DNA of 64,000 nucleotides, taken from assembly GCF_001894805.1 (NCBI RefSeq), contig NZ_BCWX01000005.1, positions 62,001 through 126,000 of the forward strand. The letters run 5' to 3'. The notes beneath the pieces are model-generated. The model was not told where the DNA came from. It made no database searches and worked only from the letters and a program-made list of their open reading frames with translations. The DNA comes from Rhodococcus globerulus NBRC 14531 (GTDB lineage Bacteria > Actinomycetota > Actinomycetes > Mycobacteriales > Mycobacteriaceae). The translations under genes and the position numbers were made by a program. Positions 43,499 through 52,419 of the stretch are shown piece by piece (within the stretch, counting starts at the first letter, position 1; the number at the start of each line of letters is the position of its first letter).

Positions 43499-45175
43499 TC
43501 AGGTCCCGGTACCGGGTGCGCTCGACCCCGACAACGGTTCCGCGGATTGCTGCACAAATCCGCTCCTCCTTCCGAGGGAGTGCCGGTTGATTGCGTCGAG
43601 CACGGCTTTGGCGCGGTCGGACGGTACAAGAACTTCGACCCGCAATCGGTCGGTGAAGACGACGTCGTTGCGTTGGCCGCGGAACTTGAGAGAATCCGAA
43701 TCACTCGCGGACACATGGGCTTCCGAAACCACGATCGACTCCGCTCCCGCAGCCAGCAATGCCTCACGCAACTTCTCCGACTCGATGGTCTGGAGGACCG
43801 CAGTGATCAGTTCATGCTTCGGCGCATCGGGATGTGGAGCAAGCTTTTCTCCGTCGGCTACGACTCCCCCGTCGAACCCGGTCGATTGCGGTGCTCCACC
43901 TGCTTCGACAAACGCCGGGTTGTAGCGGTAGGCGTCCATGCCTTGCTGACGACGGTCGATATTCACCTGGTCTTTCGGAGCCAGCTTGAGCCCGATCGTC
44001 TTCTCGATTCCCATGGCGATCAACCAGGTCACGACAAACGAGAAGGCGATGACGGTGATCAGAGCCAAAGCCTGCTCACCGAGTAGACCGAGGCCGCCAC
44101 CGAACAGAAGTCCGTCGCGGCCGATCGGGTTGATCGCCTTCTCTGCAAACAAACCGAGAAGCAGCGATCCGAGGATGCCGCCGACAAAGTGGACGGCGAT
44201 GACGTCGAGTGCGTCGTCGAACTTGAAAATGGACTTGAGCGCCAATCCGAAGTGGCAGATCAATCCGGCAAGCACACCAATTGCCAAGGCGGAGAACGTA
44301 CTCACGAAGCCCGCGCAGGGTGTGATGGTCGCCAAACCTCCGACCGCGCCGGTGATTCCACCGATCGCCGTGGCTTTACCCTCGGTGTATCGCTCGATGA
44401 CCAGCCAGACGACCATGCCGCCGGCAGCGGCAATGTGAGTGTTGATCAAGGCTTGCGCCGCAACACCATCCGCAGCCAGACCGTCGCCGGCGTTGAAACC
44501 GAACCAGCCGAACCACAAGATGCCAGCGCCGACCAGAGCCAACGGAACGGAGTGAGGAACGGCTTCCGCGTTCGGCCAGCCCGGGCGTTTGCCGACAACC
44601 AACAAGATCGCGAGTGCTGCGGCGCCCGCCGACGCGTGGACGACGATTCCGCCGGCCCAGTCCTGCGCCCCACGGAGCGCCAACCAGCCTTCAGGATTGA
44701 AGAGCCAGTGGGCGATCGGGGGATAGACGATGATCGACCACAGAACAAGGAGAACAGCCCACCCCAACGGCTTGAGACGGTTTGCCGTGGCACCGGTGAT
44801 CAAAGCAGGCGTGATGATCGCGAACATCATCTGATAGGCGACAAACGCCAAGGTCGGGACTGCAACAGCCCCCTCGATCAAGTGGAATCCCGGCGCGGCT
44901 GCGGTGTGAATGTCCTGCAAGCCGAAGAGTTTCAAGTCGCCGAGGAAGCCGGATCCCCAGTCGCCGCTGAACGCAAAGCTGTAGCCGAAGACAACCCAGG
45001 TGATGGACACCAAGCCGAGCGGAACCAGGTTCTGCTGCAACATCACCAGCGCGTTACTGCCGCGCACCAATCCAGCGTAGAAGAACGCGAGACCTGGAAC
45101 CATAAAGAGGACAAGCCCTGCGGAAATGAGCACCCAGGCCGTGTCACCACTATTTATAACGGGTTCGGCGAGCAT
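43499..45175 (-). CDS. amt: Ammonium transporter fused to a degenerate P-II-like domain
   Basis: Residues 1 to about 415 form a complete Amt/MEP channel: WVLISAGLVLFMVPGLAFFY, GATANRLKPLGW, GIVVHASAGAAAL, GWFGFNAGDGL, NTHIAAAGGM and a final helix. From residue 454 the tail reads HELITAVLQTIESEKLREAL and continues KFRGQRNDVVFTDRLRVEV, which aligns with the core of GlnB/GlnK. The T-loop YRGAEY is FRGQRN here, so the modifiable tyrosine is lost, and the C-terminal GDGKIF segment is missing. The built-in domain could gate the channel without a separate GlnK. The start at ATG 45175 follows GGAGG. Confidence 0.92.
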   Translation of the reverse strand: MLAEPVINSGDTAWVLISAGLVLFMVPGLAFFYAGLVRGSNALVMLQQNLVPLGLVSITWVVFGYSFAFSGDWGSGFLGDLKLFGLQDIHTAAAPGFHLIEGAVAVPTLAFVAYQMMFAIITPALITGATANRLKPLGWAVLLVLWSIIVYPPIAHWLFNPEGWLALRGAQDWAGGIVVHASAGAAALAILLVVGKRPGWPNAEAVPHSVPLALVGAGILWFGWFGFNAGDGLAADGVAAQALINTHIAAAGGMVVWLVIERYTEGKATAIGGITGAVGGLATITPCAGFVSTFSALAIGVLAGLICHFGLALKSIFKFDDALDVIAVHFVGGILGSLLLGLFAEKAINPIGRDGLLFGGGLGLLGEQALALITVIAFSFVVTWLIAMGIEKTIGLKLAPKDQVNIDRRQQGMDAYRYNPAFVEAGGAPQSTGFDGGVVADGEKLAPHPDAPKHELITAVLQTIESEKLREALLAAGAESIVVSEAHVSASDSDSLKFRGQRNDVVFTDRLRVEVLVPSDRAKAVLDAINRHSLGRRSGFVQQSAEPLSGSSAPGTGT

Positions 45176-45685
45176 CGGTAAAACCACCTCCGAGTAATAA
45201 GACCGTAATAGGTCTCGATTTTTCTCGTTACGCGTACGAACGACGGTGCGCGGTTAACACCGACAGCGAATATCCAACCGAAGGCGCCGGTGCCATGGTT
45301 GCACATTTCGTACCGAATGGTGGGGTTGCTCTGCTCTGCCAACTTAGGGAGAGTTCCTGAATTCGGAGTCGAAACAGTAACGGACAGAACTTATTTCATT
45401 TTTTCGGTCACCGAACAATAACAATAGTCAGTCAGCACAGTTACGGCGCGACACCGCATCGCGGCGCTTCTCTAATATGCTTTCGATTGCAAAACATCGA
45501 AGTGGAAATAAAAGTTGCCCAAGTCCACGTCAATACCTATCCGAATGGTCAGGTAATTACGCGAATTAGTGGCCTAACTGTTCAGTTGAACATCCACAAA
45601 TCCGCGATTCATTCTTGAATATCCCCGCAAGGTTGCGTACTGCAACAAATAGATTGAACCGTGTCTCTGCAGCTGGCGACAAAAA

Positions 45686-45717
45686 AGTCCCCCACCTGCG
45701 CAAGCAGGTGAGGGACT
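45686..45717 (-). terminator. Terminator of tRNA-Ser(TGA)
   Basis: A 14-bp stem with one mismatch (AGTCCCTCACCTGC on the minus strand, loop TTGC) is followed by a run of six T residues on the minus strand, immediately after the tRNA 3' end. The rest of 45176-45685 is AT-richer intergenic sequence upstream of amt; I see no gene there. Confidence 0.8.
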
Positions 45718-45719
45718 GT

Positions 45720-45809
45720 TGGCGGAAGCGGAGGGATTTGAACCCCCGGTGGGTTTAACGCCACGCTCGCTTTCAAGGCGAGTGCATTCGGCCGCTCTGC
45801 CACGCTTCC
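45720..45809 (-). tRNA. tRNA-Ser (anticodon TGA)
   Basis: A 90-nt class II tRNA with acceptor GGAAGCG/CGCTTCC, discriminator G and encoded CCA, anticodon arm CTCGC-CTTGAAA-GCGAG giving TGA, a long variable arm and T-loop GGTTCAAATCC. It reads UCA and other UCN codons. Confidence 0.96.
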
Positions 45810-45862
45810 GTGGGCGATACTATCCGGTGCACTCGCGAACTGTGAAAACGGCTCCCCGTTAC

Positions 45863-46441
45863 TCAGCGATCGCCGATGGCCGCGTCAACCTTCGAGAAGA
45901 CGTCTGCCAGCACTTCCAGTTCATTGGGCGTCAACAAATCCACGAGATTTTTGCGCACGCCGGCGACGTGGGTGGGTGCGGCAGCAGCGAGGCGTCGTCG
46001 GCCCTCGTCGGTGATCTGCGCAAGCACGCCACGCCCGTCCTCGGCGCAGGTAGTGCGCTCGACTATGCCCTGAGACTCCATGCGACGGATCTGGTGCGTG
46101 AGGCGGCTACGAGAGGACAGGACACCGTCTGCCAAGTCACTCATCCGAGTTGAACCGTCCGGGGCTTCCGACAACATCACGAGGATGCGGTAATCCGCCA
46201 ACGAGAGATCATGCGAATCCTGCAGCTCCCGGTTCAAGACCTCCATGAGCCGCTGATTGCCGTCCATGTAGCCGCGCCAGGCACGCATCTCGGCAGGCGT
46301 CAGCCACGGAGTCTCTTGCTGCGCGGGCAGCATTTCCTGCTGCGAAGGCAGCATTTCCTGCTGCGAAGGCGACGTTTCCGCCGGTACGCTGGACGGCTCC
46401 CGGAGTACGGGTGCCTCGTCGGTTGTAGTGTCAGTTGTCAC
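45863..46441 (-). CDS. MarR family transcriptional regulator
   Basis: The 192-residue regulator has a winged helix: LSLADYRILVMLSEAPDGST, MSDLADGVLSSRSRLTHQIR and the wing CAEDGRGVLAQITDEGRRRL. The N-terminal 50 residues are a low-complexity tail with a direct repeat PSQQEML (21-bp DNA repeats at 46324 and 46345). The start is GTG 46441; an ATG at 46471 would add ten residues. The likely target is itself or the flavoprotein gene upstream of it, which runs in the same direction. Confidence 0.86.
   Translation of the reverse strand: MTTDTTTDEAPVLREPSSVPAETSPSQQEMLPSQQEMLPAQQETPWLTPAEMRAWRGYMDGNQRLMEVLNRELQDSHDLSLADYRILVMLSEAPDGSTRMSDLADGVLSSRSRLTHQIRRMESQGIVERTTCAEDGRGVLAQITDEGRRRLAAAAPTHVAGVRKNLVDLLTPNELEVLADVFSKVDAAIGDR
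46324..46365. repeat. Two exact 21-bp repeats in the MarR gene
   Basis: GGCAGCATTTCCTGCTGCGA begins both copies (46324-46344 and 46345-46365). They encode the SQQEMLP repeat of the N-terminal tail, and a third degenerate copy follows. The unit keeps the frame. Confidence 0.85.
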
Positions 46442-46517
46442 GGCTCCCCAGTTTAGACCTGCATACGCCACATTCAGTCTTCTTCACAGGCCTGAAGTCC
46501 TGAAGCGGCCAAGGGCG

Positions 46518-47702
46518 CTAATGTCCGGAAGTGGCCACCAATAGGGACCTGTCGATTTCCCCCACCGACGACACCCCAGCCAGTCCCATCGTGAGATCGA
46601 AATCGGCGAGCAGGCTCCGCAAAGCATGGCGGACGCCGTCCGCTCCGGCCAATCCCAAGCCGTATACCCACGGCCGCCCGTACAAAACCGCCTTTGCTCC
46701 GAGCGCCAGCGCGATGATCACGTCCGCACCACACCGAATACCCGAATCCATCAGGATGTCAGCTTCGTGTCCGACGGCCGACGCTATGGGCCCCAACGCG
46801 TCCAACGCGGATATCGCCCCGTCCACCTGACGACCACCGTGGTTGCTCACGATGATTCCGTCGGCACCGGCCGCAACCGCGGCGCGAGCGTCGTCGGGAT
46901 GGACAATTCCCTTGACCGCGATCGGAAGTGACGTCCACTGGCGAAGTTTCGCAATATCTGCCATCCGAACGGCGTGATTGCCGAACAGCGACACCCACGT
47001 CAGAACCGCAATCTGCAGTGCCTCCGCACTTTCCTCGGGCGGTGTCGCCAACTTTGCACGGAAGACCGGATCGGACAGATAGTTCGCGATGCCTTTCGCC
47101 CGCAGGAACGGCAAGTGCCCCAGTTCCAGATCCCTTGGACGCCAACCCATGCCGGGCGTATCGGCCGTCACCACGATGGCCTTCGCTCCCGCGATGTCAG
47201 CACGGCGGACAAGCGATTCGGCAAGCTCGTCGTCCGCCGGCCAGTACAACTGGTACCACCAGTTATCTCCCGACACCGCGCCGACATCTTCGATGGTCGA
47301 CGAGGCCGCAGTCGACAAAACCGAGCCGATACCCAATTCCGACGTGACCGAACCGACCGCAACCTCTGCGTCGTCGTGTACCAAGCCGAGTACTCCGACC
47401 GGCGCGGTCAAAATCGGCGCAGCCAAACGCGTACCGAGCACCTCGACGCTCAGATCACGGGCATCGGGGGCGGCGGCACCTCGAAACATGCGTGGCACTA
47501 TCGCGTGCTTCTCGAACGCCCGGAGGTTCGATGCTGCGGTGCGTTCGGTCGAAGCGCTGCCCGCGATATATCCGAAGGCTTCGGGTGAGAGTTGCTCACG
47601 CGCGGCAGCTTCCAGCCCAGCCGCTGTCATGGGCAGCGACGGGACGGTGCCGCCCAGGCCGCTCAGGTAGATCTCGTTCTGCATGTTCCCGAAGTAAGTC
47701 AC
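46518..47702 (-). CDS. FMN-dependent alpha-hydroxyacid oxidase, lactate 2-monooxygenase-like
   Basis: The 394-residue TIM-barrel flavoprotein has EIYLSGLGGTVPSLPM, the YIAGSASTERT segment, ILTAPVGVLGLVH, YQLYWPADDELAESLVRRA, the catalytic SNHGGRQVDG (histidine and arginine) and DSGIRCGADVIIALALGAKA. The N-terminus (NEIYxxGL) and FxGWRPRDL-like WRPRDLELGHLPFL are characteristic of mycobacterial lactate 2-monooxygenase rather than glycolate oxidase. The start is uncertain: GTG 47702 aligns best with that enzyme; ATG 47684 is an alternative. It is divergent from the quinone oxidoreductase gene. Confidence 0.83.
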   Translation of the reverse strand: MTYFGNMQNEIYLSGLGGTVPSLPMTAAGLEAAAREQLSPEAFGYIAGSASTERTAASNLRAFEKHAIVPRMFRGAAAPDARDLSVEVLGTRLAAPILTAPVGVLGLVHDDAEVAVGSVTSELGIGSVLSTAASSTIEDVGAVSGDNWWYQLYWPADDELAESLVRRADIAGAKAIVVTADTPGMGWRPRDLELGHLPFLRAKGIANYLSDPVFRAKLATPPEESAEALQIAVLTWVSLFGNHAVRMADIAKLRQWTSLPIAVKGIVHPDDARAAVAAGADGIIVSNHGGRQVDGAISALDALGPIASAVGHEADILMDSGIRCGADVIIALALGAKAVLYGRPWVYGLGLAGADGVRHALRSLLADFDLTMGLAGVSSVGEIDRSLLVATSGH

Positions 47703-47760
47703 GACAGCGACGGTAGCGCCAACCCCTCCTATTGCGGGGCGATTCGCTAGCGTCGTATCC

Positions 47761-48750
47761 ATGTACGCCATCACTATCGACCAGCCCGGCGGCCCCGAGG
47801 TCATGACCTGGGCGCAGCAGCCCGATCCGGAAGTGCCTCGCGGGCATGTTCTGGTTGACGTCGCCGCGACCGCCGTCAACCGAGCGGACCTCCTGCAACG
47901 CCAAGGTTTCTACCCGCCGCCCCCCGGCACGAGTGACGTCCTCGGACTCGAATGCTCCGGCGTCGTCAGCCAGCTCGGCGAAGGTGTCACCGAATGGGCT
48001 GTCGGCGACGAAGTGTGCGCACTGCTTGCCGGTGGCGGATATGCCGAGAAGGTGGCAGTACCTGCGACACAACTCCTTCCGGTACCCGAGGGAGTGGATC
48101 TGCGAGTCGCGGCATCCTTGCCGGAAGTCGCCTGCACGGTCTGGTCCAACGTGGTCATGCGCGCCGGACTGCGCCGCGGACACACTCTGCTGATCCACGG
48201 GGGTGGCGGCGGAATCGGAACTCACGCCATCCAGGTCGGCAAAGCTCTCGGTGCGCGAGTTGCCGTGACCGCCGGCTCGGAGGAAAAACTGGCGCGCTGC
48301 CGTGAGCTGGGTGCGGACATCACGATCAACTACCGCGAACAGGACTTTGTCGCCGCTCTCGCCGAAGCCACCGACGGACACGGCGCGGACATCATTCTCG
48401 ACAACATGGGAGCGTCGTACCTGGGCCGGAACGTGGACGCCCTCGCGGCGGACGGGCACATCGTCGTCATCGGGATGCAGGGCGGACGCAAGGGCGAAGT
48501 CGACATCGGCAAGTTGTTGGGGAAACGCGGAAGCATCACCGCGACGGGCCTACGTGGGCGTCCGATAACGGGGCCAGGCGGAAAAGCCGAAATCGTGGCC
48601 GACGTTCGAGCCAAACTGTGGCCGTTGATCGCCGACGGTTCCGTCCAACCGGTCGTTTCCATTGAGCTTCCGATCACCGAAGCGCCGTTAGCTCACCAAT
48701 TGCTGGATTCGCCCGAAACGGTAGGCAAGGTCATCCTCACCGTGAAGTGA
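47761..48750 (+). CDS. NAD(P)H-quinone oxidoreductase (PIG3-like MDR)
   Basis: The 329-residue medium-chain reductase has no zinc ligands. It has AVNRADLLQRQGFYPPPPG, the GLECSGVV segment and an NADPH motif HGGGGGIGTHAIQVGKALGA. This is the TP53I3/PIG3 quinone oxidoreductase type. It reduces quinones or enones with NADPH. Gene order with the next genes resembles that of mycobacteria. Confidence 0.88.
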   Translation: MYAITIDQPGGPEVMTWAQQPDPEVPRGHVLVDVAATAVNRADLLQRQGFYPPPPGTSDVLGLECSGVVSQLGEGVTEWAVGDEVCALLAGGGYAEKVAVPATQLLPVPEGVDLRVAASLPEVACTVWSNVVMRAGLRRGHTLLIHGGGGGIGTHAIQVGKALGARVAVTAGSEEKLARCRELGADITINYREQDFVAALAEATDGHGADIILDNMGASYLGRNVDALAADGHIVVIGMQGGRKGEVDIGKLLGKRGSITATGLRGRPITGPGGKAEIVADVRAKLWPLIADGSVQPVVSIELPITEAPLAHQLLDSPETVGKVILTVK

Positions 48751-48766
48751 CGTAACAGGTACGAGA

Positions 48767-49966
48767 TCAGCCGAGCGTGCCGAGTTCGGCAACAAGTTGG
48801 TTGATCTCGTATCGCGTCGTATACGGCGCCAACCCGATCGTGACCGCGCCACCCTCGTCGTTGACACCCAACGCGTCGAGGAGGCGCGAATTGCCGTGAG
48901 TGCCGCTCATGACCGCAATCCGCTTGTCTGCGAGATGCGCTGCCACCTTGTCGGCAGCCGTACCGTCGAGCGTGAAGCTGACCGTCGGAACCCGCGTCGG
49001 TGCATGCCCGATGACCATGACATTCGACAGCGCGGACAGGGACCGCAGCAGGTGCTCGAAAAGGCCGTCTTGATAGTTCTGCAGTGAACTGATCGACGTT
49101 TCGAGGCGCTCGCGGCGACTGCCAGTGGCCGATTCATCGAGGCCTGCGAGAAAATCGATCGACGCGGTGAGCCCGGACAGCAGCGCGAACTGATGCCCAC
49201 CCACTTCGAGACGTTCGGCACCACGCGCGTACGGGTTGAGCGAGACGGCGGGGATACGGTCGAGCAGGCCGGGATCGCGGAACACCAGCGCACCAACCTG
49301 CGGACCACCCCAGGACGGCGCACTGACCGCGATGATGTCTGCGCCGAGTTCGGCCATATCCAAATGCGCGTAGGGAGCAGCACCAACAGCGTCGACGACC
49401 ATGAGGCCGCCGAATTCGTGCAGCCGATCCGCCGCAGCACGCACATTGGGCGCCGAACCCACGATCGGCGAAGCCGCAGTCAAAGCTACAAGTCGCGTCG
49501 TGGAGGTAATAAGCTCGTTGAACTGCCAACTAGGTAGTTCGCACGTCTCGATTTCAACTTCCGCCCAACGCACCTGTGCGCCGTACCGACCGGCGACGCG
49601 CAGCCAGGGCGCCACATTTGCTTCTTCGTCGAGCCGGGAGAGCACCAGACCGGTACCGAGGCCCAGTCGCGAACTCAGAGACTCCGCCAGCCAGGCCAGC
49701 AGGACCGCCCGGTCCGAGCCCAGGACAACACCCGCAGGATCACCGCCGACGAGATCTGCAACGGCGGAACGAGCACTGTCCAGGATTGCCGCGCTACGAC
49801 GGTTCGAGACGTGCCGACCGGACGACGACGACGCGGCTGCCCGGAATGCGGTGGACACTGTCCGAGAGACTGCGTCGGGAATCTGCATACCCGCCTGCGG
49901 GTCGAGGTGGATCCAGCCGTCACCGAGTGAGGGAATCAATCCCCGAACGCGGGCAACGTCGTAAGC
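48767..49966 (-). CDS. Cysteine-desulfurase-like fold-type I protein lacking the PLP lysine
   Basis: The 399-residue protein follows the SufS/IscS-like order (HLDPQAGMQIP, DEEANVAPWLRVA, LTAASPIVGSAPNV, MVVDAVGAAPYAHLD). Where active family members have S-x-H-K, it reads AVSAPSWGGPQVGALVF, with tryptophan in place of the PLP-binding lysine. As I remember it, the mycobacterial counterpart beside bpa shows the same feature. It may bind PLP loosely, use another lysine, or not be an enzyme. The start is ATG 49966. Confidence 0.82.
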   Translation of the reverse strand, partial: AYDVARVRGLIPSLGDGWIHLDPQAGMQIPDAVSRTVSTAFRAAASSSSGRHVSNRRSAAILDSARSAVADLVGGDPAGVVLGSDRAVLLAWLAESLSSRLGLGTGLVLSRLDEEANVAPWLRVAGRYGAQVRWAEVEIETCELPSWQFNELITSTTRLVALTAASPIVGSAPNVRAAADRLHEFGGLMVVDAVGAAPYAHLDMAELGADIIAVSAPSWGGPQVGALVFRDPGLLDRIPAVSLNPYARGAERLEVGGHQFALLSGLTASIDFLAGLDESATGSRRERLETSISSLQNYQDGLFEHLLRSLSALSNVMVIGHAPTRVPTVSFTLDGTAADKVAAHLADKRIAVMSGTHGNSRLLDALGVNDEGGAVTIGLAPYTTRYEINQLVAELGTLG

Positions 49967-50100
49967 CATGCTCGACACTCTAGGGGCATGCGGCTCTGTA
50001 GTCGAAGGCAGACACCGAAATACCCGTCAGTACAGTTACTTTTTGGTTACCTTTTCGGGGTTAAGTGCAGTTTGTCGCCCTGACACGACAAGATGGAGCT

Positions 50101-50664
50101 ATGAACAAGCCAGAGGAAGAACGGATACTGGTCATCGGCCCCGACGGCGCGGAGACAAACGGCGCGGAGACGAACACCGATCGGCAAGACGCCAGGGAGC
50201 CCGAAGGCGAATCGATCGCCGACATGGTCGAGCAGCCGGCCAAGGTCATGCGAATCGGCACGATGATCAAACAGCTCCTCGAGGAAGTGCGCGCCGCACC
50301 GCTCGACGACGCCAGCCGAGTACGGCTCAAGGAAATCCACCGATCCTCGATCCGTGAACTCGAGCAGGGCCTCGCACCGGAACTCCGCGAAGAACTCGAA
50401 CGGTTGACACTGCCCTTCACCGACGACTCCGTTCCGACCGACGCAGAACTGCGGATCGCACAGGCACAGCTGGTCGGATGGCTGGAAGGCCTCTTCCACG
50501 GCATTCAGACAGCACTGTTCGCCCAGCAGATGGCGGCACGTGCCCAGCTCGAACAAATGCGTCAAGGTGCACTACCTCCTGGCATGAGCATCGGCGTCCC
50601 GCACACACCGGGGAACCCCGGGCACCCCGACCAACAGTCCCCCGGCACCGGCCAATATCTGTAA
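50101..50664 (+). CDS. bpa: Bacterial proteasome activator Bpa
   Basis: The 187-residue protein has a disordered acidic N-terminus (to about 45), a helical core (MVEQPAKVMRIGTMIKQLLE, IRELEQGLAPELREELERLT, GWLEGLFHGIQTALFAQQMA) and a Gly/Pro-rich tail ending in GQYL. The C-terminal GQYL is the motif that docks into the 20S proteasome and opens its gate. Bpa forms a dodecameric ring that delivers unfolded proteins without ATP. The start at ATG 50101 follows GGAG; the frame extends to 50065. Confidence 0.93.
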   Translation: MNKPEEERILVIGPDGAETNGAETNTDRQDAREPEGESIADMVEQPAKVMRIGTMIKQLLEEVRAAPLDDASRVRLKEIHRSSIRELEQGLAPELREELERLTLPFTDDSVPTDAELRIAQAQLVGWLEGLFHGIQTALFAQQMAARAQLEQMRQGALPPGMSIGVPHTPGNPGHPDQQSPGTGQYL

Positions 50665-50728
50665 CTCCGGCCACCACAACACCCGAGGAAAAGTTCGCAC
50701 TGCACCGGGGCCGGTAGGCTCGACCTCC

Positions 50729-51601
50729 GTGTCAGCATCCGCAACCGAATCCGAGACGTCGGAGCAACCTGTGCCCGTGTCCGACTCCCAGACCTTCCAT
50801 CGCGCTTTCAAAGACCTGCGCGATGGACTACGGCAGCGCGAGTTGTGGCTGAGCCTCGGTTGGCAGGACATCAAGCAGCGGTACCGCCGGTCAGTGATCG
50901 GCCCCTTCTGGATCACCATCGCCACCGGTGTCCAGGCCGCGGCGATGGGCCTCCTGTACTCCGCTCTGCTGAACATCCCGCTCAAGGAGTTCCTGCCGTA
51001 CGTCACGGTCGGGTTGATCGTCTGGAACCTGATCAGCGCCAGCATCCTCGAGGGCTCCGAAGTCTTCATTTCCAACGAGGGCCTGATCAAGCAGCTGCCG
51101 TCGGCGCTGAGCGTGCACGTGTATCGCCTGGTGTGGCGTCAAGTGTTGTTCTTTGCGCACAACTTCGCGATCTACATAGTCCTCCTGTTCGCGTTCAGCA
51201 TCTGGCAGAACATGAGCTGGACGGCGCTCGCGGCAATACCCGCATTCGTGCTGATCGTGGCGAACACACTGTGGGTATCGATCGTGTTCGGCATCTTCTC
51301 CACGCGGTACCGCGACATCGCACCCATCCTCGGCAGCCTCACCCTGCTGCTGTTCGTGCTGACCCCCATCATGTGGACGACGCAGGCTCTCAAGGATCAG
51401 GGCGGGCAAGCCGCAGAGCGAGTGAAGCTTGCCGAACTCAACCCGCTGTACCACTACCTCGAGATCATCCGAGCACCACTTATCGGAACCGATCAGCAGG
51501 CATACCACTGGTACATCGTCATCGCCCTCACCGTCGTCGGCTGGGCAGTCGCACTCCTGGCACTCCGCAAGTACCGGGCACGCGTGCCCTACTGGGTCTA
51601 G
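50729..51601 (+). CDS. wzm: Galactan/polysaccharide ABC exporter permease (Wzm-type)
   Basis: The 290-residue ABC-2 permease has a short cytoplasmic start, then WLSLGWQDIKQRYRRSVIGP and six membrane helices, with LTPIMWTTQALK in the second half. With the following ATPase and GlfT1 it matches the mycobacterial cell-wall galactan export system (Rv3783-type permease), which moves lipid-linked galactofuran across the membrane. The start is a GTG at 50729 or 50731 region; upstream sequence has no strong ribosome site. Confidence 0.9.
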   Translation: MSASATESETSEQPVPVSDSQTFHRAFKDLRDGLRQRELWLSLGWQDIKQRYRRSVIGPFWITIATGVQAAAMGLLYSALLNIPLKEFLPYVTVGLIVWNLISASILEGSEVFISNEGLIKQLPSALSVHVYRLVWRQVLFFAHNFAIYIVLLFAFSIWQNMSWTALAAIPAFVLIVANTLWVSIVFGIFSTRYRDIAPILGSLTLLLFVLTPIMWTTQALKDQGGQAAERVKLAELNPLYHYLEIIRAPLIGTDQQAYHWYIVIALTVVGWAVALLALRKYRARVPYWV

Positions 51602-51612
51602 AGGAAAAACAC

Positions 51613-52419
51613 ATGAGTCAGCCAGTCAGCATCCACACGCAGAACGCGTGCGTCGACTTCCCGATCTTCGACGCCAAATCCCGCTCGCTCAAGAAGGCTT
51701 TCCTCGGTAAGGCCGGCGGATCCATCGGCCGTAACGACTCCGATGTTGTTGTCGTCGAAGCTCTCCGCGACATCACGATGACCCTCAAAGAAGGCGACCG
51801 CATCGGACTGGTCGGCCATAACGGCGCCGGCAAGTCCACCTTGTTGCGACTCCTCTCCGGGATCTACGAACCGACCCGCGGAACGGCAACCATCCGTGGT
51901 CGCGTCGCCCCGGTCTTCGATCTCGGTGTCGGTATGGATCCCGAAATTTCCGGCTACGAGAACATCATCATCCGGGGCCTGTTCCTCGGTCAGACTCGCA
52001 AGCAGATGCTCGCGAAAATGGATGAGATCGCCGAATTCACCGAACTCGGCGAGTACCTCTCGATGCCACTGCGCACCTACTCCACCGGCATGCGCGTGCG
52101 CGTCGCCATGGGTGTTGTCACCAGCATCGACCCGGAAATTCTGCTCCTCGACGAAGGCATCGGCGCCGTCGACGCGGAATTCATGAAAAAGGCCCGCGTA
52201 CGCCTGCAGAAACTGGTCGAACGCTCCGGCATCCTGGTCTTTGCAAGCCACTCCAACGAGTTCCTCGCCCAACTGTGCAACAGCGCGATGTGGATCGACC
52301 ACGGCCAGATCCGCATGCATGGTGACATCGAAGACGTCGTCCGTGCCTACGAGGGCGACGACGCCGCCGAACATGTCCGCCACGTGATCAGAGACATGGA
52401 ACGGGAGACGCCCGCGTGA
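51613..52419 (+). CDS. wzt: Galactan/polysaccharide ABC exporter ATPase (Wzt-type)
   Basis: The 268-residue ATPase has Walker A GHNGAGKST, the signature region YSTGMRVRVAMGVV, Walker B ILLLDEGIGAVD and switch H in FASHSNEF. There is no C-terminal carbohydrate-binding domain, as expected for the galactan exporter. The start has a GAGGA ribosome site 11 bp after the permease stop; its own stop overlaps glfT1 by 4 bp. Confidence 0.92.
   Translation: MSQPVSIHTQNACVDFPIFDAKSRSLKKAFLGKAGGSIGRNDSDVVVVEALRDITMTLKEGDRIGLVGHNGAGKSTLLRLLSGIYEPTRGTATIRGRVAPVFDLGVGMDPEISGYENIIIRGLFLGQTRKQMLAKMDEIAEFTELGEYLSMPLRTYSTGMRVRVAMGVVTSIDPEILLLDEGIGAVDAEFMKKARVRLQKLVERSGILVFASHSNEFLAQLCNSAMWIDHGQIRMHGDIEDVVRAYEGDDAAEHVRHVIRDMERETPA

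Noticed and set aside
45154-45342. 62-codon minus-strand frame upstream of amt
   Set aside because: It overlaps the amt ribosome site and start region, and its translation shows no conserved feature.
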